Position numbers and translations under genes: made by a program. Below the pieces are notes generated by a model. It saw only the letters and a list, made by a program, of their open reading frames with translations, ran no database searches and was not told where the DNA came from. Of a stretch of 7,134 nt of DNA, positions 1-5,137 are shown piece by piece. The stretch is taken from contig JASEHK010000075.1 of assembly GCA_030018875.1 (NCBI GenBank), positions 1 through 7,134 of the forward strand, read 5' to 3'. Within the stretch, counting starts at the first letter, position 1; every line of letters begins with the position of its first letter. This stretch comes from Endomicrobiia bacterium. GTDB taxonomy: Bacteria; Elusimicrobiota; Endomicrobiia; PHAN01.

Positions 1-3000
1 GCCGATGGCTCGTATCAGATAACCGGCCTCGTCCCAGGCGTATATTTTTTGAAAATCCCGTCTCTTGAATTGGACGGCAATTATGATAACGGCAAAGAAA
101 CCGCGCCCGTTGAAGAGAGAATAATCATCATTAACGGCAACGCCTCGAAAGATTTAGATGTTTCAAAGGGCTACTCCGTTTCAGGTCAATTAAAACTCCC
201 CGAAGGCGACAGCGCAACGAGAACTTTTTATGCGAATGTTTTCAAGGCGGGCAAGTTTCAGATGGACAATTGGAGTAACTATGTCGCGGGGTTTAATGTC
301 CCCGTGGACGGAACTTCCGGAAACTATACGGTAAAAGGTCTTGCTCCGGGCGATTATGTCATAGGCGTTCAGGACTGGGGCTACAGCACAATGAATGAGC
401 AGGGGCAATACATATGGTATCCGAGGCAATATGTCAATTCGTCAATCTCCGTGAAAGTCGCGGCGTCCGATTTGCAGGGACAGGACATACAACTTTCCAA
501 GGGCGGAAAGATCACGCTTAAACTGCGCGACGCCGACTCGGGCACCGTGATAACTCCGGCCAACAAAGACAAGATGCTGCCTCAGACATTCGGCGTTACC
601 GCAGTCGCAAATCCGTGGGTTGACGGCGGTTGGGCGTCTTTGAACAGCATAAGCGGCACCGCCCAGCAAGACAAATTCGAACTGACCTTTCTGCCCGCCG
701 CCGATTATGATGTCAAACTCGGGCAGTCATCCTACGGAATGATGATGGGTATGGCTACCATGAGCGGAACTTCGCAGGGCGGTAATCAGACGGACTACGC
801 CGCAAAGGTCGTATCGGCCGTAAAAGTCAAAGACGGCCAGACGGTGGATTTGGGCACGGTTGATATAAGACAGGGTATAACTTTGACCGGAACGTTAAAA
901 GACAAAATCACCGGCAAAGGAATAGCGAACATCCCTGTGCTCGCGATGCCGTCTCTTACAAACGAGTGGTCAAGCGAATTGAGGGCGTTTACCGACATAA
1001 ACGGCAAGTTCTCTATTCAGGGGCTCAATCCCGAAAATCCTTATTATGATGTCATCGCCTGCCCGCGCATTGACTTTTCAAGAATGGGCGGTTCATACGG
1101 CTACTTCTTCTTCGGCGCTGGCGGAATTTCGTACGGCGAAAAAACCCGCTCGATGGTGAAAATTGCCGAAGGCAAAGAAATTGACTTCGCGCTTGAAGAG
1201 GCCAAGGGCTCCGTAAAAGGCAAGGTCGTCACGTCGGACGGCGGGATGTTCCAGAATTTCGAGGATCCGAATATCCCCACGGCTCAGATATATATGCAAT
1301 CCGAAGAAACATTCCCGCGCACAAATCCCGTCGGCGACATCGTCATAAATACCGCGCTCGACGGCAGTTTCTCCGTCGAGGCGCTCGCTCCGGGGACATA
1401 CCGTCTTACGGTTCTTTCGGGCGGCTACGCGTCTGTCGCCAAAAACGTAACGGTAGCCGATAAAGAAGTGGACATCGGAACGCTGACATTGAAGCGCGGC
1501 GCGAAAATCTCCGGCAAAATAACGAAAGCCGACGGCAAAAATCCTTCGACGAGCGAAGTCAGAGCCGTTTTTGCGGCCACCGACGATATGAGCGAGATAG
1601 TGCTCGGCGCTCTTAAGGCGACCGACAAGGCGGTTACCGGTTACGAACTCAACGGCTTCCAGAAAGATATGTCTTACAACATAATGTTCCTTGCGGAAGG
1701 CGACGAGATGCTCCCCGCCGTCAACGCCAATGATAGCCCCGCTCTGGCCTACAGCGTGCCGTTTTCAAGTTATGCCAAAACCGATTATGATTTGAAATTT
1801 CAAATCGGCGCGCCGGCGGTATTTTCGAGGTCGCTGCGCGCGGGCAATGAGTTTGCGATTTATTTCGACCTGACAGGCGCTTTGAGAAAGTCAATTCCCG
1901 ACGACGACGACCTCGCGCAAATCATCACCCTGCTCTCGGGAGCCGGGACTGTAAGCGACAAATACATCGCGCCCAACAGAAAATCGCTCAGTTGCAAATA
2001 CACGGCCCCTTCAGGGGAAAATAAATTCACGCTCAAACTCCGCGCGCACTCAAAAACCGTAAACGCCGAAACCGGAAGCGAGTTTTTGATAGAAGAATCG
2101 TTTGAGTTTTACGCGGGAATTGCCGCCAAAAAGAGAGTGAAGGTTTCAAACGTCCGCGGCGGCAAAATATCGCTTGAGGGCGATTCCTCGTCGGTAATGT
2201 TCCTGTCGAACTCTTTTGACGGAGCGACCTCGACCACTTCGGTTATGGTTTCATTCATGAAAGGCGACGACCCCGACGAACTCTCCGTAGTCCGCGACGC
2301 GGCAAGAGGCGCTCCGCGCTTTACGATACCCCGCGCGGCTCAGGCGTATCCCGGCTCGATGCACAAAGCAATGAGCGTTTTGCGCTCGGCATCCGTGAGT
2401 CCGTTGAGCTCCTTCTATGACGTTTTCCTTCCCAAGGGAGTTTCTCGCGCGCTTAAAAAGGACGCGAAACTCACATTGGAGTATTCCACGTCCACGGCCG
2501 CCGCGGCCGACGACCCGAGCGATTACAACATATATTATTTCGACGAGCTAAATAATGTCTGGCTACTTGAAAACCGCGACAAAGTCGTGGACAAGGACGG
2601 CAAGACGATTACCGTCGGAGTTAACCACACTTCGATATTCGCCGTCGTAAAATCGAACGCGCCGATTATATCCGGCGACTCCGACGTCGCGGAGCTTTTC
2701 GTGTACAACTATCCCAATCCTTTCGGGCTTTCCGCGAAAAACGTGACTCTGGCTAAGTCCGCTCCGGCCAATCGGACCGAGACCGTTACCGGAACAATGC
2801 TCCACTTCGGTCTTCCGGCGGGCGTTACGGGAAACGCCGAGATAAGAATCTATAACGTCGCCGGAGAACTCGTGAGATACCTGAAAGGCGCGTCTCTGGG
2901 TCTCGACGCTCTGGTGGCAAACCGGCATTACTACATCGAGTGGGACGGCAAAAACGATTACGGCAAGGAAGTCGCGTCGGGAGTTTACATAGGCCGTTTC

Positions 3001-3051
3001 ACAGTCGGCGGCGGCAACGAAAAGTTCTTCAAGATGGCATTAATAAAGTAG
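1..3051 (+). CDS. Large secreted surface protein with CRD-like repeats and FlgD/T9SS-type C-terminal domain (5' truncated)
   Basis: The reading frame is open from base 1, so the true start lies upstream; 1016 residues are visible, numbered here from the first codon. A TTG at 49 is not a credible start because homologous-looking sequence precedes it. Four copies of a carboxypeptidase-regulatory-like signature (DG-x-F/Y-x-I/V-x-G/A-L-x-P-G-x-Y) are seen at about residues 2-19, 107-123, 332-350 (degenerate) and 453-471, implying a string of beta-sandwich modules. A further beta-rich region (about 600-890) ends in a VNHTSIFAVV segment near 874-883. Residues 901-1016 start with YNYPNPF and contain IRIYNVAGELV, EWDGKNDYGKEVASGVY and a terminal FFKMALIK, the pattern of FlgD Ig-like and T9SS type A sorting domains. 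Inference: it is exported across the outer membrane and anchored or released there. The PorV/PorQ-family gene downstream supports this. The ligand or substrate is unknown, and no catalytic motif was recognised. Family assignment of the C-terminus is fairly sure; specific function is not. Confidence 0.88.
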   Translation, partial: ADGSYQITGLVPGVYFLKIPSLELDGNYDNGKETAPVEERIIIINGNASKDLDVSKGYSVSGQLKLPEGDSATRTFYANVFKAGKFQMDNWSNYVAGFNVPVDGTSGNYTVKGLAPGDYVIGVQDWGYSTMNEQGQYIWYPRQYVNSSISVKVAASDLQGQDIQLSKGGKITLKLRDADSGTVITPANKDKMLPQTFGVTAVANPWVDGGWASLNSISGTAQQDKFELTFLPAADYDVKLGQSSYGMMMGMATMSGTSQGGNQTDYAAKVVSAVKVKDGQTVDLGTVDIRQGITLTGTLKDKITGKGIANIPVLAMPSLTNEWSSELRAFTDINGKFSIQGLNPENPYYDVIACPRIDFSRMGGSYGYFFFGAGGISYGEKTRSMVKIAEGKEIDFALEEAKGSVKGKVVTSDGGMFQNFEDPNIPTAQIYMQSEETFPRTNPVGDIVINTALDGSFSVEALAPGTYRLTVLSGGYASVAKNVTVADKEVDIGTLTLKRGAKISGKITKADGKNPSTSEVRAVFAATDDMSEIVLGALKATDKAVTGYELNGFQKDMSYNIMFLAEGDEMLPAVNANDSPALAYSVPFSSYAKTDYDLKFQIGAPAVFSRSLRAGNEFAIYFDLTGALRKSIPDDDDLAQIITLLSGAGTVSDKYIAPNRKSLSCKYTAPSGENKFTLKLRAHSKTVNAETGSEFLIEESFEFYAGIAAKKRVKVSNVRGGKISLEGDSSSVMFLSNSFDGATSTTSVMVSFMKGDDPDELSVVRDAARGAPRFTIPRAAQAYPGSMHKAMSVLRSASVSPLSSFYDVFLPKGVSRALKKDAKLTLEYSTSTAAAADDPSDYNIYYFDELNNVWLLENRDKVVDKDGKTITVGVNHTSIFAVVKSNAPIISGDSDVAELFVYNYPNPFGLSAKNVTLAKSAPANRTETVTGTMLHFGLPAGVTGNAEIRIYNVAGELVRYLKGASLGLDALVANRHYYIEWDGKNDYGKEVASGVYIGRFTVGGGNEKFFKMALIK

Positions 3052-3061
3052 AAAAATTGTG

Positions 3062-3138
3062 TGTCATTCCCGTCCCGCCTTGGCGGGAGGAATCCAGAAA
3101 AGATAATGGATTCCCGATAGAGACGTTCGGGAATGACA
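3062..3138. repeat. Structured intergenic inverted repeat (TCATTCCCG...CGGGAATGA type)
   Basis: The outer arms TGTCATTCCCG (3062-3072) and CGGGAATGACA (3128-3138) are perfect 11-bp complements. Inside lie a 7-bp hairpin, TCCCGCC (3073-3079) with GGCGGGA (3082-3088), and an 8-bp hairpin, GGAATCCA (3089-3096) with TGGATTCC (3107-3114). CCCGA (3113-3117) could alternatively pair with TCGGG (3127-3131). The whole can fold as a branched cruciform in DNA or RNA. It occupies the gap between the surface-protein gene and the PorV-like gene. Intergenic repeats built on ATTCCC/GGGAAT arms, such as the dRS3 elements of Neisseria, are known, so this is probably a dispersed non-coding element. No U-run follows either arm, so it is not a standard intrinsic terminator. 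Confidence 0.8.
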
Positions 3139-3166
3139 AAAGATAAAATTGAGGTTAAATAGAGTG

Positions 3167-3195
3167 TTGGAACGCCGGGGGTAATGTTCTATATC
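3167..3195 (+). promoter_or_regulatory. Possible sigma-70-type promoter for the PorV/PorQ-like gene
   Basis: TTGGAA (3167-3172, 4/6 to the -35 consensus) is followed after exactly 17 bp by TATATC (3190-3195, 4/6 to the -10 consensus). Transcription would begin near 3202, just upstream of the GGAGG ribosome binding site, giving a very short leader. The match is moderate and the region is fairly AT-rich, so this is only a candidate. Confidence 0.33.
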
Positions 3196-3204
3196 TCGGT
3201 TATC

Positions 3205-3209
3205 GGAGG
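3205..3209 (+). promoter_or_regulatory. Strong Shine-Dalgarno site that fixes the GTG start at 3218
   Basis: GGAGG lies 8 nt before the GTG at 3218-3220. This spacing, and the typical signal peptide (MKKTKLF...) that follows, select GTG 3218 as the start. It is the only consensus Shine-Dalgarno site found in front of a gene in this window. Confidence 0.85.
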
Positions 3210-3217
3210 CAACGATT

Positions 3218-4165
3218 GTGAAAAAAACAAAACTATTTGTGACGACGATTTGCGCGGCCTTGCTGATGTCCTCGTCGGTACCGGCGGTGTTCGCCGGCCG
3301 CGAAGATGTCGGTACTTCCGCCGCCGCGTTCCTTAAAATAGGAGCCGGCGCGAGGCCCGCTGCCATGGGCGAGGCCCACACCGCCGTCTCCGACGACGTC
3401 AACGCGATATTCTATAACCCCGCCGGACTTGCCGCCGTCAAGGGCTTCGAGTTCACGGCGCAGTACGGGGCGCATTTCCAGTCAATAGTTTACAATGTTC
3501 TCGGCGCGGCCTATCCGGTTGAAAACGTCGGCACGTTCGGCTTGGGCGTGATTAATCTTGGAGTGGATAAAATCGAGCGCCGGGCCGCCGACACGGCCAT
3601 CGCCGACGGAGACTTCGCGGCCGGGGATTACGCATACGTCGTGAGTTACTCGCGAAAAATAGCGCATCGCGCCGCCGCCGGCGTCAACGTCAAATATCTT
3701 TACTCCAGCATAGACAATAAAACGGCGTCCGCGACGGCCGCCGACGTCGGTGTAATCGCCGAACCGCTTGACAGCGTGCCGCTTTCCGTCGGTGTCTCGG
3801 CGCAGAACATGGGCGGCGAGATGAAGTTCGACGCCGTCGGCGATCCGTTGCCGACCGTCTACAAACTCGGGCTGGGCTACAGATTTCCGGGCGACGAGTT
3901 TCTATTGGCGCTCGACGTGGCCGCCCCCAGAGACAACGCCTCCCGTATTTCCGTCGGAGTGGAATACGCGCGCAAGATAGACCGCGATTTTTCGGCCGCG
4001 GCGCGCGCCGGATACAAGACGGTTTCCGACGAACGGCTTGAAGGCCTTGCGGGCTTGAGCGCCGGCGCGGGCGTGGCTTTCAGACAGTTCAAGTTCGATT
4101 TCGCCTGGCTGCCTTACGGCTTGCTCGGAGACACTTTCCGCTACGCGCTTTCCGTAAAGTTTTAA
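3218..4165 (+). CDS. PorV/PorQ family outer-membrane beta-barrel protein
   Basis: The protein has 315 residues and a GTG start chosen by the GGAGG site upstream. Residues 1-26 form a Sec signal peptide: a KK-charged start, a hydrophobic core, then VFA before GRED. The mature N-terminus carries the family hallmark at about 35-72, with GTSAAAFLKIGAGARPAAMG followed by DVNAIFYNPAGLA. The remainder alternates short hydrophobic strands and turns as expected for a barrel, and the chain ends in FRYALSVKF with a terminal Phe, the usual signal for BAM-assisted insertion. In Bacteroidota, PorV is the outer-membrane shuttle that accepts T9SS cargo with C-terminal sorting domains, while PorQ relatives have related roles. 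Such proteins also occur in other phyla, often without a proven T9SS. The preceding gene encodes a protein with exactly that kind of C-terminal domain, so a cargo/partner relation is a reasonable inference. FadL-like transport is the alternative. Family call is firm; role is not. Confidence 0.88.
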   Translation: MKKTKLFVTTICAALLMSSSVPAVFAGREDVGTSAAAFLKIGAGARPAAMGEAHTAVSDDVNAIFYNPAGLAAVKGFEFTAQYGAHFQSIVYNVLGAAYPVENVGTFGLGVINLGVDKIERRAADTAIADGDFAAGDYAYVVSYSRKIAHRAAAGVNVKYLYSSIDNKTASATAADVGVIAEPLDSVPLSVGVSAQNMGGEMKFDAVGDPLPTVYKLGLGYRFPGDEFLLALDVAAPRDNASRISVGVEYARKIDRDFSAAARAGYKTVSDERLEGLAGLSAGAGVAFRQFKFDFAWLPYGLLGDTFRYALSVKF

Positions 4166-4167
4166 GC

Positions 4168-4202
4168 CCTCGGCCGCCAACATCTTTCGTCCGGGGATTT
4201 TT
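4168..4202 (+). terminator. Probable intrinsic terminator after the PorV/PorQ-like gene
   Basis: CCTCGG (4168-4173) pairs with CCGGGG (4191-4196) as six base pairs including one U-G, with a 17-nt loop. It is followed by ATTTTT (4197-4202). It begins two bases after the TAA stop (4163-4165). The large loop makes it a weaker candidate than the one at 4608-4636. Confidence 0.42.
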
Positions 4203-4221
4203 CATCAGACCTCCCCCCGCG

Positions 4222-4238
4222 GTTTTCCGTCGGAAAAC
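4222..4238. repeat. Perfect 8-bp inverted repeat directly upstream of a -35 box
   Basis: GTTTTCCG (4222-4229) and CGGAAAAC (4231-4238) are perfect reverse complements around a single T. The repeat ends at the base before TTGACA (4239-4244). Its size and position suit a dimeric regulator's operator. It could also be a short hairpin belonging to the upstream transcript. No U-run follows it. Confidence 0.5.
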
Positions 4239-4268
4239 TTGACACGCGCCCGCCAAATGTTGTAACCT
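4239..4268 (+). promoter_or_regulatory. Candidate promoter for the coiled-coil/zapA/6S/rarA/fau cluster
   Basis: TTGACA (4239-4244) is a perfect -35 hexamer. With an 18-bp spacer, TAACCT (4263-4268) retains the key T, A and final T of the -10 consensus but matches only 3 of 6. Predicted initiation near 4275 leaves about 70 nt of leader before the ATG at 4345, including the hairpin at 4281-4314. The perfect -35 and its position in the gap before a gene cluster support it; the weak -10 limits confidence. Confidence 0.45.
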
Positions 4269-4280
4269 ATCCGTCGCCGG

Positions 4281-4314
4281 GAAAAGTCGGGCCCCCGTTA
4301 TCCCGACACTTTTC
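4281..4314. other. Leader hairpin, terminator- or attenuator-like
   Basis: GAAAAGTCGGG (4281-4291) pairs with CCCGAC (4302-4307) and TTTTC (4310-4314), with AC (4308-4309) bulged, giving 11 base pairs around a 10-nt loop. Read on the + strand, the GC stem is followed closely by ACTTTTCT; read on the - strand, it is followed directly by TTTTCC. It therefore has a bidirectional-terminator look. It may stop readthrough from the upstream gene, or attenuate transcripts that start at the candidate promoter just before it. Confidence 0.42.
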
Positions 4315-4344
4315 TAAAAAAAACAAAATCGCCTCGCAAACAAT

Positions 4345-4608
4345 ATGGCGGAAGATTTTTCAAAAATAATAGAGACTTTCAAGATTGAGGTGGACGCGTT
4401 GACCTCGGACGTGTCCCGCGCCGCGGTTACGCTCAGGGAGTTAAAAAAAGAAAAAGCCGCGCTTATGGCGGAACTGGATTTCTTGAGAGTCGAAAATCAG
4501 AATGCCCGCCTCATTATTTCGAAAAACGACAAACTTACAAAGGACAAGATTTGGGCGTTGAACCATCTTGAAAAGATATTGAAGAAGTTGCACACTCTGC
4601 ATGTTTGA
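4345..4608 (+). CDS. Small coiled-coil protein, ZauP/ZapB-like by position
   Basis: This is an 87-residue, highly charged helical protein. Residues of about 5-58 have spaced hydrophobic positions typical of a coiled coil (FKIEVDALTSDV, LRELKKEKAALMAELDFLRVEN), and a second helix at about 66-85 ends in LEKILKKLHTL. There is no signal peptide or membrane segment, so it is cytoplasmic. ATG 4345 is the only possible standard start, because an in-frame TAA lies at 4315-4317 and no ATG, GTG or TTG falls between; no Shine-Dalgarno site is visible. The next gene is zapA. In Caulobacter the coiled-coil ZauP is encoded beside zapA and works with it, ZapB partners ZapA in E. coli, and small coiled-coil genes also neighbour zapA in some gammaproteobacteria. 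By position I infer a Z-ring accessory role. Coiled coils resemble each other by composition, so homology to ZapB or ZauP is not established. Confidence 0.72.
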   Translation: MAEDFSKIIETFKIEVDALTSDVSRAAVTLRELKKEKAALMAELDFLRVENQNARLIISKNDKLTKDKIWALNHLEKILKKLHTLHV

Positions 4609-4636
4609 AGCCGACTCGATGAACCGGCTTTTTTTT
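4608..4636 (+). terminator. Intrinsic terminator between the coiled-coil gene and zapA
   Basis: AAGCCG (4608-4613) pairs perfectly with CGGCTT (4625-4630) around an 11-nt loop. An unbroken run of eight T (4629-4636) follows, the first two also being part of the stem. The stem starts on the last base of the TGA stop (4606-4608) of the coiled-coil gene. This is the cleanest terminator in the window, yet the zapA ATG comes only 11 nt after the T-run. ZapA expression must therefore rely on readthrough or on a promoter not evident here. Confidence 0.78.
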
Positions 4637-4647
4637 ATTTATAACCA

Positions 4648-4941
4648 ATGCTTGAACTTAAACTCAAATATAAAAATAAAGAGTACAACACGAAGCTGGA
4701 CGAAGAAACGGAAAACTCCCTGATAGGAGCTTCCGTGGCCCGTTCCGTGCTGGAACGGCTTGAAGCCGTCGAGCGCGGAGACAATATCGCGGACACCCAG
4801 GAAATAGCGATCGTAGCCTCTCTGATTGCCGAGCATGAATACTGTAAGCAAAAAGATTCATATAAAAGGACTTTGACGGATGCGCGCAAAAAGCTTTCCG
4901 AAATGAAACTCGAGCTCGAATCCGCCATGTCCGATGAGTAA
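4648..4941 (+). CDS. zapA: Cell division protein ZapA
   Basis: The protein has 97 residues, close to the usual 85-110 for the family. The N-terminus LELKLKYKNKEYNTKLDEE (2-20) matches the ZapA start, a beta strand and turn comparable to IxIxGxxYxI. Residues of about 24-45 form the first helix. DTQEIAIVASLIAEHEYCKQK (49-69) matches the conserved helix of the family (in E. coli, EQLVFIAALNISYELAQEK). Residues 70-95 form the C-terminal coiled coil. ZapA binds FtsZ in the cytoplasm and cross-links protofilaments in the Z-ring. An in-frame TAA at 4642-4644 makes ATG 4648 the first possible start; no Shine-Dalgarno site is seen. Two consecutive TAA stops (4939-4944) end the gene. Location between a coiled-coil gene and a 6S RNA agrees with zapA gene order elsewhere. 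The sequence is divergent, so this rests on motif plus context. Confidence 0.8.
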   Translation: MLELKLKYKNKEYNTKLDEETENSLIGASVARSVLERLEAVERGDNIADTQEIAIVASLIAEHEYCKQKDSYKRTLTDARKKLSEMKLELESAMSDE

Positions 4942-4944
4942 TAA
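4916..4944 (+). promoter_or_regulatory. Weak candidate promoter for the 6S RNA
   Basis: TAATAA (4939-4944), the double stop of zapA, could act as a -10 element. Seventeen bases upstream, TCGAAT (4916-4921) matches 3 of 6 of the -35 consensus. The predicted start, about 7 nt after the -10, is A4951, which is exactly the first paired base of the 6S closing stem. The coincidence is attractive but the hexamers are poor, and the RNA could equally be processed from a longer zapA transcript. Confidence 0.25.
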
Positions 4945-4950
4945 GCTATT

Positions 4951-5106
4951 ACCCTGCGGTGTTGGTGCATCTTTTTTTGGTTAAGACCTACAAGTTCCTT
5001 AATCGGGATCCTTCAAGGTACATTTTCGCCCTTGGCGTTTATGTCCGGGAACCCACTTAGAACCAGGGACTTTAACCGATTAAAGTCACGGCATTGCGGG
5101 GTTTTT
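4951..5106 (+). ncRNA. ssrS: 6S RNA (SsrS), RNA polymerase regulator
   Basis: 6S RNA mimics an open promoter, binds housekeeping RNA polymerase and templates short pRNAs. No credible gene occupies 4942-5137, and the stretch folds into the 6S shape. The closing stem is 14 continuous pairs, 4951-4964 with 5089-5102, extended past a bulged G4965 by 4966-4967 with 5087-5088. A second helix pairs 4971-4985 with 5071-5085 (two U-U mismatches; core GGTTAA with TTAACC). A central bubble follows, 19 nt on the 5' side (4986-5004) and 16 nt on the 3' side (5055-5070). The apical arm has GGG 5005-5007 with CCC 5052-5054, TCC 5009-5011 with GGA 5048-5050, GG with CC, ACAT 5020-5023 with ATGT 5041-5044, and a CGCC/GGCG tip with loop CTT. 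Length of about 155 nt is typical. Position after zapA and before rarA/fau matches known 6S neighbourhoods. The ends are estimated from the pairing. Confidence 0.85.
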
Positions 5107-5110
5107 CTTT
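5089..5110 (+). terminator. Possible 3' end signal of the 6S RNA
   Basis: The 3' strand of the 6S closing stem ends in GCGGGG (5096-5101) and runs directly into TTTTTCTTT (5102-5110). A stable stem plus U-rich tail could terminate or mark the processed 3' end. The partner strand is about 130 nt upstream, so this is not a compact hairpin terminator, and partial readthrough into rarA is plausible. Confidence 0.35.
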
Positions 5111-5137
5111 CATCCGGCAGAATCTGTTTGAAATCGC

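Noticed and set aside
49..51. TTG at 49 as the start of the large surface protein
   Set aside because: The same frame is open to base 1 and encodes a CRD-like motif (DGSYQITGLVPGVY) before and across this codon, so the gene is truncated by the window edge.
2563..2928. Open frame of 121 codons on the - strand
   Set aside because: It is antisense to the conserved C-terminal region of the surface protein and has no domain of its own.
3062..3138. The inverted repeat as a CRISPR unit or rho-independent terminator
   Set aside because: There is only one copy with no spacers, and no T-run follows either arm.
3064..3402. Open frame of 112 codons on the - strand across the intergenic repeat and the porV-like start
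   Set aside because: It is formed from the inverted repeat plus the antisense of the signal peptide region, with no recognisable protein features.
4635..4970. Open frame of 111 codons on the - strand over zapA
   Set aside because: The Ser-rich antisense product has no motif, while the + strand frame matches ZapA in length, motif and context.
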